Assembly (NCBI GenBank): GCA_021808485.1
Contig: JAKBBN010000028.1
Location: 1 to 37,543 of the forward strand
Direction: 5' to 3'
Source of the DNA: Planctomycetota bacterium
GTDB taxonomy: Bacteria > Planctomycetota > Phycisphaerae > WQYP01
DNA length: 37,543 nt
The number at the start of each line of letters is the position of its first letter. The stretch's first letter is position 1. The notes below the pieces were generated by a model, which was given only the letters and a program-made list of their open reading frames with translations, was not told where the DNA came from and searched no databases. The translations under genes were made by a program, and so were the position numbers. Below, piece by piece: positions 18,563 to 27,237 of the stretch.

Positions 18563-19774
18563 CTAAACTGCGTCTTGGCATTTGGTTCTGCGTCGCTTGA
18601 GCAGTAATAAACCGATGGCACTAATGCCGAGCATTGCCAGAGATGCCGGTTCCGGCGTGCTTACGGGTGCCAGAGAGAAGTTATCCACGAGGAGCGTGTT
18701 ATCGGACGCACCTGTCCCAATTGAGGTACCGTTCGTGACATCCAGTACCGCAGTAGTGCTGGTCGCGGTGTAATTTGCGGTAAACACGTCATATGGATTA
18801 GTACCACCCACGGCGGTGACGGCCAGACCATTGGCCAGTGTATCGCTACCCAGGGTAACGTTCATGGTGGGGTATCCGCCGCCGGACCCGCCGGTACTCG
18901 TTGTGCGGGCGTTGTAATAAAATTTCAATTGGTAGGTTGTGCCTACGGTCAAACCGTTGAGAGTTTGACTTATGCTCGCTTGCGCGGTGCTGGAACTGTT
19001 GTTCTGTAAAAGGCCTACCTGGCTGCCGTCAGGCACGGTCCCATTGTTGGCAAAGGGTCCCGAGCCCGTGTTTACACCTGTATTTCCCGTCGTGGCCCAA
19101 CCGGCGATGTTGGATATGTACCCCGGGTAAACCCAGTTTTCATTGGCACTGCCTTCAAAACTGGGATTCCCGATAACTATCTGTCCGGGATTGCGCTGAA
19201 TGACCGAAATTCCATCAATCAGCAATGTATTATCGCCATAGACACTGTAACTTGCCGAATTGGTTATTGTTAACGTTGCCGAAGAGGTTGTGGGCACGAA
19301 GGCCGCATTATACAGTGTGTAAGCCGGTCCCGTAACCGGAATGGGACCGACACTGCCTACTGTCTGGCTTCCATAAGTTACGGTCATTCCCGGTGATCCG
19401 TAACCCTGTCGTCCATTGTAAAATGCCTGAAACCAGTACTGCTCTCCGGGTGTAAGACCGGAAATTGTCTGGCTTAAGGAGGTATAAGTACCCGCCGATG
19501 TCTGTCCGTTCTGCAGAAAGGCTACCTGATTGGCATCTGGAAAATAGGTGCCGGCGGCAAACGGCTGGCTGGGCCCGTTTACTCCACTAAAACTATTGTT
19601 CGCTGTCCAGCCAGAAATGGTGCCGTAACCGACACCCGAGTTGGCCCCGTCCTGAAAGCTGGGATTGGCAATGGAAATTGAATCGGATGCCTGAACACTT
19701 CCGCCGACAACCCCCAATGCAATTGCTGCAGCCGCAACAGACACTAATTGAATTGACCGCAAACGTGAAAACAT
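18563..19774 (-). CDS. PEP-CTERM surface protein with two tandem carbohydrate-binding-like domains
   Basis: 403 residues from the ATG at 19774, eight bases after GGGAG; the in-frame GTG at 19783 would abut the ribosome site. Residues 1-30 are a signal peptide (VSVAAAAIALGVVGGSVQAS). Two repeats follow, each starting IxNPSFxxGANxx or IGNPSFEGSAN, containing GWT/GWA, FANNGTVPDGSQVGLLQN-type and LSQTISGLTPGEQYWF-type blocks, and ending DNTLLIDGISV or DNTLLVDNFSL. This is the pattern of DUF642/galactose-binding-like beta sandwiches. Residues 373-403 are the PEP-CTERM signal: TPEPASLAMLG, hydrophobic stretch, KRRRTK. Exosortase sorting to the surface is expected. It is the first gene of the minus-strand block and divergent from an AraC-family regulator. 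Confidence 0.86.
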   Translation of the reverse strand: MFSRLRSIQLVSVAAAAIALGVVGGSVQASDSISIANPSFQDGANSGVGYGTISGWTANNSFSGVNGPSQPFAAGTYFPDANQVAFLQNGQTSAGTYTSLSQTISGLTPGEQYWFQAFYNGRQGYGSPGMTVTYGSQTVGSVGPIPVTGPAYTLYNAAFVPTTSSATLTITNSASYSVYGDNTLLIDGISVIQRNPGQIVIGNPSFEGSANENWVYPGYISNIAGWATTGNTGVNTGSGPFANNGTVPDGSQVGLLQNNSSSTAQASISQTLNGLTVGTTYQLKFYYNARTTSTGGSGGGYPTMNVTLGSDTLANGLAVTAVGGTNPYDVFTANYTATSTTAVLDVTNGTSIGTGASDNTLLVDNFSLAPVSTPEPASLAMLGISAIGLLLLKRRRTKCQDAV

Positions 19775-20203
19775 TGGACGCACTCCCGTAAAGCAACCCT
19801 GTCTGCTCTCATCTCCACCCGAACTCTGAAGGCCGGTGAAATGGACATGATAGCATTGACGATTCTTTGATCGAAGCCGGTTGCAGCGTTGGGCATTGCT
19901 TCACATTTTATGTATCGGGCACATCTTGGCCCTCTGGCCTCGCCGATGATGGTTATCCCCGAACGCACATACGACCGACAAACTTTTACCGGACTCCCGA
20001 CTACGCGGGACTTTTTTCCAAGACGATATATCCAGAACACAGAGACGTTCTGCAACGTGTCTGTAATGAGTTATATTACATTTCAAGCTCGATTACAAGA
20101 AAATAGATCAATTAATTACATTTGATTTTACGACATTTTGAAAATACACTACATATGAAAAATCAAGCGTATTATTGGTTTTTGACTTTTATATGGACCC
20201 AAT
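19775..20203. other. Divergent regulatory gap between PEP-CTERM gene and AraC gene
   Basis: No gene in 429 bases. It holds the promoters of the minus-strand carbohydrate block and of the plus-strand AraC-type regulator. The stretch from about 20070 to 20200 is AT-rich and contains the promoter candidate at 20122-20150. Overlapping short frames on both strands have no ribosome site or recognisable content. No clear AraC-type direct repeats were found by eye. Confidence 0.5.
20122..20150 (+). promoter_or_regulatory. Sigma-70-like promoter candidate for the AraC-type gene
   Basis: TTGATT (20122-20127), a 17-base spacer, then TACACT (20145-20150): four of six matches at each box. It lies 54 bases before the start codon in an AT-rich stretch. 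Confidence 0.3.
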
Positions 20204-21142
20204 ATGTTTTTGAAATCCGACACTACGCATGGCTATTTTCCGGTAAGTGATCGCGTTTTTGCGACAGGTTTTTACCTGACGGGGGCCGGTGTGGAACGCG
20301 TCGGAAAAAATCAGATATATCCACTTCCCACCCATCCGGACATGTATGAGTTTTCCTGGAACTTGGGCCGCGTACTGCCCGAATTTCAATTGGTTCTTAT
20401 CGCCAGTGGAGAAGGTGAATTTGAGTCCGGCGAAACCGGACTCGTTCCCGTGCGCGCCGGCATGGCGATGTTGCTCTTGCCCGATGTGTGGCACCGCTAT
20501 CGCCCAAATCCGACAACCGGCTGGGTGGAGTATTGGATTGCCTTCAACGGGCAACTCCCTCACATCTGGCAGCAGGCGGGTGTCATTGATCCCAAATTCG
20601 CGGTTCAAAGTATTCCGCGAGCCAAAGCATTGGCTCGCAACATTGAGGGAATTGTTGACTCCGCCGTGCAAAATCCCGGTGATGGATATGTTGTCTCTTT
20701 TACCGCCCTCTCCATTCTGGCTGGAGTGCTTGGCCATCAGAAGCCGGCGGCCGCCTCAGCCGCCGCAATCCGTGATGCCCGGGAATCCGCCGGTCCCGTC
20801 AAGCCAAATGATCCGGTGGCCGGCGCTGCGCTAAGCGTGATCTGGAATTACCGTCATCAAAATTTGTCGGTCGATCATATCGCCCGGCAATTGGGGGTTA
20901 CGCGCCGCAAACTGGAGCGCAGGTTTCACGCCGCCTGCAATCGTACCGTGCTTCAGGAATTAACGGCCTGCCGGTTGGCGCGAGCCCAGCGCATGCTGCG
21001 TGAAACGCATTTGCCGGTCAAATATATTGCCACCGCCGCCGGGTTTTCATCCCCAACTCATTTACCGACGGTTTTCCGTCGTGAACTGAATACAACTCCC
21101 AGCCGATATCGCAAACAGGAGAAGGAGATTCCAAAAAAATAA
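20204..21142 (+). CDS. AraC-family transcription regulator
   Basis: 312 residues. The N-terminal half is a cupin-type AraC ligand-binding domain: FQLVLIASGEGEFES, VRAGMAMLLLPDVWHRYRPN, GWVEYWIAFNG. The C-terminal 100 residues (from about 212) hold the paired helix-turn-helix DNA-binding domain: LSVDHIARQLGVTRRKLERR, then VKYIATAAGFSSPTHL, VFRRELNTTPSRYR. A Pro/Ala-rich linker separates them. It is divergently placed from the PEP-CTERM gene that opens the carbohydrate block, which suggests that it responds to a sugar and controls that block. The ATG at 20204 has only a weak ribosome site, and no better start was seen. The family call is firm; ligand and targets are inferred. Confidence 0.92.
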   Translation: MFLKSDTTHGYFPVSDRVFATGFYLTGAGVERVGKNQIYPLPTHPDMYEFSWNLGRVLPEFQLVLIASGEGEFESGETGLVPVRAGMAMLLLPDVWHRYRPNPTTGWVEYWIAFNGQLPHIWQQAGVIDPKFAVQSIPRAKALARNIEGIVDSAVQNPGDGYVVSFTALSILAGVLGHQKPAAASAAAIRDARESAGPVKPNDPVAGAALSVIWNYRHQNLSVDHIARQLGVTRRKLERRFHAACNRTVLQELTACRLARAQRMLRETHLPVKYIATAAGFSSPTHLPTVFRRELNTTPSRYRKQEKEIPKK

Positions 21143-21197
21143 ATCCGCCTTCCCCGAAAATCCGCGGTTGGCGGTGGTTGACTTTTATGGATTTGCC

Positions 21198-21225
21198 CGC
21201 AGTGAAACTGCGTAATTGCTTTTTT
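21198..21225 (+). terminator. Terminator candidate after the AraC-type gene
   Basis: A perfect six-base stem CGCAGT-GAA-ACTGCG at 21198-21212 is followed by TAATTGC and then six T (21220-21225). The seven-base gap before the T-run lowers confidence. Confidence 0.4.
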
Positions 21226-21272
21226 CTTTCCCGCGCGAACGTCTTCAAATGCTCCGATTTTATTCCTGCAAT

Positions 21273-21303
21273 TGCGGGCGCCTTCCGCTCTAATGCGCCC
21301 GCA
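21273..21303 (-). terminator. Hairpin overlapping the end of holB
   Basis: A perfect nine-base stem (TGCGGGCGC at 21273-21281 with GCGCCCGCA at 21295-21303) spans the holB stop codon. On the minus strand it is followed by ATTGCAGG, not a T-run, so it is a weak terminator or a 3'-end stabilising hairpin for the dxr-rseP-holB transcript. Confidence 0.4.
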
Positions 21304-22558
21304 GTGCACCTTCGATCGCCGTTCCCGTGCTCGCCAGCAGCAGATTAACGTGCGCATTTTGATCCACCTGCCTTTGGGCCGTCTGGCAAATTTCCAGGCA
21401 ATGCTGAATCATCTCAGCCGGCAGCCCCGTCAGGCGGGTGGGCAGGGGGGCCGTCGGCCTAGTTCCCGTGGCCAATCGCAACTGGTCATCCAGCCATTCG
21501 CCGATAATTCCCAGCATGGTCATTACACCGTCCCGAACCAGTCGATCACGGGAAGCCAGGGAATCCCGCTTCAGACCAATTCCGGCAAATTGGTCTGCAC
21601 ACCGGGCCAGCAAATCCGCCATGTTCATGCCCCCGGCCTGATGCTGCGCGATTTTGTCCATCATCGTGCAGATCTGATTAATCCAGTTAAATACAGGCGG
21701 CGGTTCGCCGGTCGCGTCCGGTTCGGCAGGGGAGTTGGCTGATTTTTTCGCCCGGGATTTGGCTGATGCCGGCTTTTCATCATTCGCCTGGGCCTCATTC
21801 GAACTTGCGGAAAGCCATTGCATCGCCCGGCCCAGGCTGCCGTTGCTGATTCTGGCCAGTTGGCGGGCCTGGGTTTCGGTTAAACCGCGGGCCATTAACG
21901 CACGGCCGAGCGCATCCAACGGCAGCGACTGGAATGGAACAATTTGTGCACGGCTGCGAATGGTGGATAAAAGATCCGATGGACTTGCGGAAATCAGAAC
22001 CAGATATGTACCCGGAGGTGGCTCTTCCAACGCCTTCAGCAGGGCGTTCTGGGCTTCCACCTGCATTAAATCCGCTTCATCAATAATGAACCATTTGCCC
22101 CGGCCGAGTTTCGACCGCGTGTAGAGTTTTGATTCCACTCGGTTATCCGGCGAAGCGTCTCCCGTGATTTCACTGCGGATCACCTGAATGCTCAGCGTGG
22201 TGGCCTTGGATTTGCCGGATTTGTCATACAGCCGCACCAATCGCCTGTGCACCAGGTGCAGATCCGGGTGGCTGCCCGCGCGAATTGCCCGGCACGATGC
22301 GCACTGCCCGCAGGCTTCAAGCAGCGAAAATTGTGGATCCAGGCCGGGCAGACGGACGCGTGGACCGTCGGCATTCGAAGATTGTTTCGGATGCTCGCAG
22401 AGTTTTACCGCTGCCAGGGCCGTTGCCGTGGTAAATTTGCCTACACCCTCGGGACCGGCGAATATCCATGTGGAAGCCATGCGATCGCCGGCAAGAACAC
22501 GTTGCAGGTGGCCAAGCACGGCAGGTTGGCCTGAAATGTCCATCAGGGGCAGAACCAT
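21290..22558 (-). CDS. holB: DNA polymerase III delta prime subunit (clamp loader)
   Basis: Part of the clamp-loader complex that places the sliding clamp on DNA. 422 residues. After ISGQPAVLGHLQRVLAGDRM comes the Walker A-type GPEGVGK at 35-41, four zinc-ligand cysteines (Cys54, Cys83, Cys86, Cys89 in EACGQCASC), WFIIDEADLMQVEAQNALLK and ALEEPPPGTYLVLIS, then LLSTIRSRAQIVPF. These are hallmarks of delta prime/DnaX-like AAA+ proteins. The C-terminal part has an Ala/Ser/Lys-rich insert about 265-290 (SAKSRAKKSANSPAEPDATG) not found in short forms. DnaX (gamma/tau) is less likely because the sequence lacks DnaX domain III length and pairs best with delta prime. Last gene of the dxr-rseP-holB run, 67 bases after rseP. 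No strong ribosome site was seen. Confidence 0.85.
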   Translation of the reverse strand: MVLPLMDISGQPAVLGHLQRVLAGDRMASTWIFAGPEGVGKFTTATALAAVKLCEHPKQSSNADGPRVRLPGLDPQFSLLEACGQCASCRAIRAGSHPDLHLVHRRLVRLYDKSGKSKATTLSIQVIRSEITGDASPDNRVESKLYTRSKLGRGKWFIIDEADLMQVEAQNALLKALEEPPPGTYLVLISASPSDLLSTIRSRAQIVPFQSLPLDALGRALMARGLTETQARQLARISNGSLGRAMQWLSASSNEAQANDEKPASAKSRAKKSANSPAEPDATGEPPPVFNWINQICTMMDKIAQHQAGGMNMADLLARCADQFAGIGLKRDSLASRDRLVRDGVMTMLGIIGEWLDDQLRLATGTRPTAPLPTRLTGLPAEMIQHCLEICQTAQRQVDQNAHVNLLLASTGTAIEGALRAH

Positions 22559-22625
22559 GTGGCAATCTTTTCGTCTTTCCCGTAGGAATCAACAACCGGC
22601 CGGTGATGATCCACACGCCCGGAAT

Positions 22626-24761
22626 TTAATGCTTAAACAATGCCGGCAAATCGTTAAACAGCGTGACATATAGGAAAAGTCCGCCGATAAGAACGATCCC
22701 CACCACCTGGATAACTTCCTGCACTTTCACGGGCAGCGGCCGGCCGCGGAATTTTTCCACAATCAGCAGCACAAACAATCCGCCATCCAGAATCGGCAGC
22801 GGCAGGAAATTGATCACCGCAAGGTTGACGGAAATCAATCCAAGAAAGAACAGCAGATACATGAAGCCGTTGCTTTCAATTTCATACCCATATTTGGCAA
22901 TGCCGATGGCGCTGTGCAGTTGGTGCGGTGAAATAGATCCCACGCCCAGTCCGCGCAGTGTCAAGTAGGTGCGTATGATCCAGCTTTTGGTATGTTCAAT
23001 GCCCATGGCCATTGCCCCGCCAAGCGAATGGGCCTTCTGGGAGAGTCGCAGCGCCAGCAGCGGCAAGCCTGTACGGAAGCTGAATTTGTCCAGATTTATG
23101 CGGTCCGCAGTTGTCCACGGCAAAGTGACCGCCGTAGTTTTGTCGGCAACATGCAGGATGACCGTGCTGCCGGTGAACCCCTGGAGCACTCGGACAAGAT
23201 CGCTCCAACGATGAATGGGAATGATCGCGCTGGATTTTCCCCCGAAGCTTATTCCCGTCAACGTGCGGCCGGGGATCAGACCGGCTTTTGCATCGGCCGG
23301 GCTGACGTTACCGAACTCGGCGGTGGAGAATGCCGGTTCCATTTCAACACCGATCGTGGCGCCTGATGAAAAAAGGGTAGTCCGCGGCGTAACGGTAAGA
23401 TGAATTTTCTTTCCTTTGCGAAGCACCACCACGGCGAGCGGTTTGTTTGCGGCCGCCTTAATAATCCGCGGGGTCTGGGAAATCGTGGGAAATGCAGTTG
23501 TACCGATCTTGGCCAGCAAATCGCCCTTTTTAAACCCGGCTGCTTGAGCCGGAGTATTGGGAAGAACCGCCGCCACCTTGGTAATGGGGTTCATGCCCAG
23601 AATGCCGGGAATTTTGAGAACCCAATCCCGTATTGCCAGCCTGGAGCGGAGTTTTATGATTGATTTAGCCGGGTGCCTGCCGCCGCGCACCAGCGTAAAT
23701 CGCACCTCTTTGCCCGCGTTTTGCCGGATAATACGATGCAGCTGCGTCCAGCTGGTCAGCTTGATGCCGTTGGCCATCGTCACACGTGCATCGGATAAAT
23801 ACCCTTTGAATTCCGGATTCTCTTTTTGGAATTCAGCCAAACCTTTTTTGGTGAAGGTCGCCGTCTTGAGATCCAATGCTTCGCCAATGCCGAACGCCAG
23901 CAGACCGGTGTCAGGCGCGGAAACGGGGATCATTGAGGCGTGGTAATGCTTTGAACTGCCCGGCCGCAGGTAGGTCACGTTTACCGGATTGCCCGGGGCG
24001 TCCAATGCGGCGGCAGTTCCCAAATCGGTGAACTCCAGAAAACCGAGCGGCTTTTTCCCATTAATGGCGATTATCTGATCACCCACATGCAGCCCCGCCT
24101 TTGCGGCCGGACTGTTCCAACTGACCGAACCGACAATGGCCGGTGGAAATTTGACACCGACACGGAAGATAATCGCGAAAATGATGACCGCAAAAATAAT
24201 GTTCATAATCACGCCCGCGGATACGACAACCATCCGCTGCCAAATGGGCTTCTGGCCGAATGATGCCGGATCCGTGCTTATTTTTGAGGGGTCCAGATCA
24301 TCCTGACCCAGCATGCGCACATAACCGCCGAACGGCAGCCACGCCATCCGGTAATCTGTTTCGCCAACTTCCGGTTTTTTTTGTGCGGGGGCTTTTCCTT
24401 TTCCGGTTTCGTTGCCGGCCGGCATGGTCTCGGCTTCCGGTGTTTCCGGTCCGATTGATACTTTGCCGAACGAAAACCCCTTGCCTTTTCGCCAACCAAA
24501 AAGCCGCGGACCAATTCCGAGTGAAAATACGTCACAGCGTATGCCGAAGGATTTTGCGGCCAGAAAATGCCCGAGTTCGTGAAAGAATACCACCGAGCCG
24601 AAACCGACAAACAGCAGCACCATTTTGCGGATGGAATCCAGCGATCCAAGAAGTGTTGCCGCGGTAATTATCGGCAGCCCGATTCCCCAAAGGATCACTC
24701 TCCCCGCCAGCAACCGCCTGTACAAACGATGGGATTGTTCAGAGTGATTGATCACGTTCAT
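22626..24761 (-). CDS. rseP: RseP-type site-2 zinc metalloprotease, membrane
   Basis: Intramembrane protease that in other bacteria cleaves anti-sigma factors and leftover signal peptides. 711 residues from the ATG at 24761, which forms an ATGA overlap with the dxr stop and follows GAGG by seven bases; an in-frame start at 24785 lies inside dxr and is less likely. The first hydrophobic segments are about 22-60, with the zinc motif HELGH at 61-65. About 90-140 is a Lys/Pro/Glu-rich insertion before YRMAWLPFGGYVRMLGQDD. PDZ domains follow (VGSVSWNSPAAKAGLHVGDQIIAINGKKP and PAQAAGFKKGDLLAKIG). Near the C-terminus INFLPLPILDGG (650-661) gives the third zinc ligand Asp659. It is longer than the 450-residue E. 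coli protein because of the insert and extra PDZ-like region. Operon with dxr and holB. Confidence 0.93.
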   Translation of the reverse strand: MNVINHSEQSHRLYRRLLAGRVILWGIGLPIITAATLLGSLDSIRKMVLLFVGFGSVVFFHELGHFLAAKSFGIRCDVFSLGIGPRLFGWRKGKGFSFGKVSIGPETPEAETMPAGNETGKGKAPAQKKPEVGETDYRMAWLPFGGYVRMLGQDDLDPSKISTDPASFGQKPIWQRMVVVSAGVIMNIIFAVIIFAIIFRVGVKFPPAIVGSVSWNSPAAKAGLHVGDQIIAINGKKPLGFLEFTDLGTAAALDAPGNPVNVTYLRPGSSKHYHASMIPVSAPDTGLLAFGIGEALDLKTATFTKKGLAEFQKENPEFKGYLSDARVTMANGIKLTSWTQLHRIIRQNAGKEVRFTLVRGGRHPAKSIIKLRSRLAIRDWVLKIPGILGMNPITKVAAVLPNTPAQAAGFKKGDLLAKIGTTAFPTISQTPRIIKAAANKPLAVVVLRKGKKIHLTVTPRTTLFSSGATIGVEMEPAFSTAEFGNVSPADAKAGLIPGRTLTGISFGGKSSAIIPIHRWSDLVRVLQGFTGSTVILHVADKTTAVTLPWTTADRINLDKFSFRTGLPLLALRLSQKAHSLGGAMAMGIEHTKSWIIRTYLTLRGLGVGSISPHQLHSAIGIAKYGYEIESNGFMYLLFFLGLISVNLAVINFLPLPILDGGLFVLLIVEKFRGRPLPVKVQEVIQVVGIVLIGGLFLYVTLFNDLPALFKH

Positions 24762-25954
24762 CCAAGTACCTCGTTCCGCGACCATGCGTCCGCAGCCAAA
24801 AGTTGCTGCAGAGTCGGCCGCGCAATAAAATTTGATCGCATATGCGAATCTAACGTTCGCCGCGTGCGCTTAACGATCTGGCCGAACGGGATTTTTCCCA
24901 TTCGAAATAGTTCGTTGGCAACCTCATTGGCCGCATTTACGACTGCGCCGGAGGTTCCGCCGTAGCGTATTACGTCAAACCCAATTTCCAACGCCGGAAA
25001 TCGATCCAACGGCTGTTCAAAAGTCATTTCTTTCAGCTTTGACCAATCCAGCCTATGCGAACAACCATTATAGCGGTTGGGATGAGTCAGGGCATATTGG
25101 ATTGCAGTGCGCATGTCCGGTGTGCCCAACTGGGCGATGATACTGCCATCCACAAACTCAATCATGGAATGGATAATCGACTGAGGGTGGATCAGTACCT
25201 CAATCCTGTCCGCCGGCAGGCCAAACAGCCAATGTGCCTCAATAATTTCCAAGGCTTTATTCATAAGAGTGGCGGAATCAATGGTAATTTTCGGTCCCAT
25301 GCTCCAATTTGGATGGTTGAGGGCCTCGGCCACGGTCGCGTTATCGCGTTTGGCCGTCGGCCAAGTTCGAAACGGTCCGCCGCTGGCGGTCAGAATAATC
25401 TTACGGATTTCCGGAGTTTCACCGGAGCGAAGGGCTTGAAAGATTGCCGAGTGCTCGCTGTCCACGGGCAATAGGCGAGCCTTGTGCTTTTTTACCAATG
25501 GCATGACCAGGGAACCGGCCACAACCAAGGCTTCCTTATTCGACAGGGCGATCCATTTACCGGCTTTGGCTGCGGCCAATACCGGCTTTAGCCCGGCGGC
25601 GCCGACAACCGACGCACTGACCACATCCACGGCGGGGGAGCGGGCGATATCTTCCATCGCTTCAGGCCCACTTAACACCTTTATCCGCAGACCTTTAAGC
25701 GCCTTTTTCAGGCGGTGAATATCCGTTGCATTGGGGGGGCAGCTCAAAACGACCGTGTGCGGCCGCACGATTCGGGCCTGATGGGCCAGTTTTTTCCAAT
25801 TTCCGCCGGCGGCAAGAGCTGCGATTTTATATGGTCGGCCCAAGTGCGCCACAACATCCAACGTGTTTACCCCGATGGAACCTGTACTGCCCAGTACGGC
25901 AATTCGACGCAAGGCTTGTTGCGCATGGGCAGGTGAATATGTTCGTTTTTCCAA
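24758..25954 (-). CDS. dxr: 1-deoxy-D-xylulose 5-phosphate reductoisomerase
   Basis: Second step of the MEP isoprenoid pathway: converts DXP to MEP with NADPH and a divalent metal. 398 residues. NADPH-binding GSTGSIG is at 22-28. The metal/substrate motif DSEHSA is at 165-170, SGGPFR at 191-196, and HPNWSMGPKITIDSATLMNK leads to ALE, with Glu236 as the third metal ligand. NKEALV (139-144) is also conserved. The start is TTG at 25954: a strong GAGGAAG site lies seven bases upstream, while the ATG just before is in another frame. First gene of the operon with rseP, a common dxr-rseP arrangement. A promoter candidate lies at 26098-26126. Confidence 0.96.
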   Translation of the reverse strand: MEKRTYSPAHAQQALRRIAVLGSTGSIGVNTLDVVAHLGRPYKIAALAAGGNWKKLAHQARIVRPHTVVLSCPPNATDIHRLKKALKGLRIKVLSGPEAMEDIARSPAVDVVSASVVGAAGLKPVLAAAKAGKWIALSNKEALVVAGSLVMPLVKKHKARLLPVDSEHSAIFQALRSGETPEIRKIILTASGGPFRTWPTAKRDNATVAEALNHPNWSMGPKITIDSATLMNKALEIIEAHWLFGLPADRIEVLIHPQSIIHSMIEFVDGSIIAQLGTPDMRTAIQYALTHPNRYNGCSHRLDWSKLKEMTFEQPLDRFPALEIGFDVIRYGGTSGAVVNAANEVANELFRMGKIPFGQIVKRTRRTLDSHMRSNFIARPTLQQLLAADAWSRNEVLG

Positions 25955-26097
25955 GATTTCTTCCTCTGCGGCATTGCTGATAACCCGCCGTTGACTGCGG
26001 CAAGTTTGAAACCGTTCATTTTTCCGGCACGCTTTCGGACCCTGTCCACACGGCCACCCGCTTTCAGACGCAGTCGGCCGGATAATTCAGCACGACA

Positions 26098-26126
26098 ACT
26101 ATAAAAATGCCCGCTGATATACACAA
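26098..26126 (-). promoter_or_regulatory. Sigma-70-like promoter candidate for dxr-rseP-holB
   Basis: On the minus strand TTGTGT (26126-26121), a 17-base spacer, then TATAGT (26103-26098). The -10 box matches five of six, the -35 box three of six. It would give a leader of about 137 bases before the TTG start of dxr. Confidence 0.4.
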
Positions 26127-26250
26127 GCCCGCGGGGGAAATGGCCGTCCGCGCCGCCTGCGGGCATGACTGTCCGGCGGAGCGGGCGGAAATACCCCTCC
26201 CCGGCCGCAACAGGAATAACCCGGTCTTATGTGATTATTTTCCGAAAATG

Positions 26251-26279
26251 TTGCCGTAGGGGCGTATTAAAATTATATT
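26251..26279 (+). promoter_or_regulatory. Sigma-70-like promoter candidate for the LuxR-type gene
   Basis: TTGCCG (26251-26256), a 17-base spacer, then TATATT (26274-26279), with four and five of six matches. It lies 65 bases before the start codon. Confidence 0.45.
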
Positions 26280-26344
26280 GATAAATCAATGCAACACGGA
26301 AGGGTTGCAGGGCCGTCCGTGGCTGGGTAACAGGGACTGCGGTC

Positions 26345-27151
26345 ATGCGCAAATTTCAACAGTTAAATATCGGCGATGTACGCGATATATTTCACCTGAT
26401 CTATGACTTGCGTGACATCGGAACGCATCCGCAACAATGGAAGCGGTTGATGTTGGAGCGGCTGTGCCGGCTTATCCACGGACAGGTCGGGATATGCGTG
26501 GAAACGCAGGACGCCGGACAAATCGATTTGACGCGCTGCAATGTGACGGATACCGGATGGGCCGGCGAAAAGCAGCGTGATGTCTGGACAGCATATTGTC
26601 GCCGAAATGATTTATCCGTGGATCCCAGCCGGTCCTCCATCATGCAATTGATCGCCCGGGGCGAAGGTTTTGCCCGATTGCGGGAGCAGCTTTGTCCGGA
26701 TCGCGACTGGTACCGCGATGGTCACGTTCAGATCACGCGAAAATCTTCCGAGGTGGACAGTTTTATTTTTTCCTACCAGTCTTTGATTCTGCCGCGACGG
26801 CATCATTGGATTTATTTGCTCCGGCCATGGGGAGACTCGCCGTTTTCCAATCGTGACCGGCGGTTGGTGGCGCTGTTTCATGAAGAGCTTGCGGCAATTC
26901 TAAATGCCGATGCACGGCGCAATATCTCGGCCGGCCCGCTGGATTCACTCTCGCCGCGCCTTCGCGACACGTTGGCCCTGCTGGGGCGGGGCATGAGTGA
27001 AAAACAGGTCGCGGTTCATTTGGGATGCAGCTGCCACACGGTGCACGATTATATCAAGGAACTGCACAAGAGGCTGGGAGTAAAATCGCGGATTCAACTG
27101 GTGCTCAAATTACAGGATTCCGCGACGAACAACGGCAGGCTTATTTTGTAA
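26345..27151 (+). CDS. LuxR-type helix-turn-helix transcription regulator
   Basis: 268 residues. The C-terminal 60 residues (from about 203) form a LuxR/FixJ-type DNA-binding domain: LSPRLRDTLALLGRGMSEKQ, VAVHLGCSCHTVHDYIKELH, KRLGVKSRIQLVLKL. The N-terminal 190 residues are a sensor of unknown ligand, with no response-regulator phosphorylation site, and RRHHWIYLLRPWGDSPFSNRDRRLVALFHEEL just before the linker, a pattern shared by orphan LuxR-type proteins with a PAS/GAF-like domain. A promoter candidate lies 65 bases upstream; the ribosome site is weak. It is the first gene of a plus-strand run with a DUF2752 protein and two lipoproteins, but a regulatory link is only suggested by position. 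Confidence 0.85.
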   Translation: MRKFQQLNIGDVRDIFHLIYDLRDIGTHPQQWKRLMLERLCRLIHGQVGICVETQDAGQIDLTRCNVTDTGWAGEKQRDVWTAYCRRNDLSVDPSRSSIMQLIARGEGFARLREQLCPDRDWYRDGHVQITRKSSEVDSFIFSYQSLILPRRHHWIYLLRPWGDSPFSNRDRRLVALFHEELAAILNADARRNISAGPLDSLSPRLRDTLALLGRGMSEKQVAVHLGCSCHTVHDYIKELHKRLGVKSRIQLVLKLQDSATNNGRLIL

Positions 27152-27224
27152 CCACCCGTTCGAATCGGTGCGGCATACCGGAATTTTTACGGGTCAACCG
27201 TTTTCCGCGGCACGCCATCCGGCT

Positions 27225-27230
27225 TATAAT
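27225..27230 (+). promoter_or_regulatory. Consensus -10 box directly before the DUF2752 start codon
   Basis: TATAAT at 27225-27230 ends seven bases before the ATG at 27238, so a transcript starting at the usual distance would begin at or next to the start codon. The -35 region (TTTCCG at 27202-27207, 17-base spacer) is weak. No Shine-Dalgarno sequence precedes the ATG. This suggests a leaderless mRNA. Confidence 0.35.
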
Positions 27231-27237
27231 TCAAAGC

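Larger units (their letters stand above)
25955..26344. other. Divergent promoter region between dxr and the LuxR-type gene
   Basis: No gene in 390 bases. It holds the promoter candidates at 26098-26126 (minus) and 26251-26279 (plus). GC-rich inverted repeats lie between them, for example ATGCCCGC near 26107 and GCGGGCAT near 26158. Short frames here have no ribosome site. Confidence 0.5.

Noticed and set aside
27025..27237. Upstream start (27025) for the DUF2752 gene
   Set aside because: This part overlaps the helix-turn-helix coding region of the LuxR-type gene in another frame and adds no domain.
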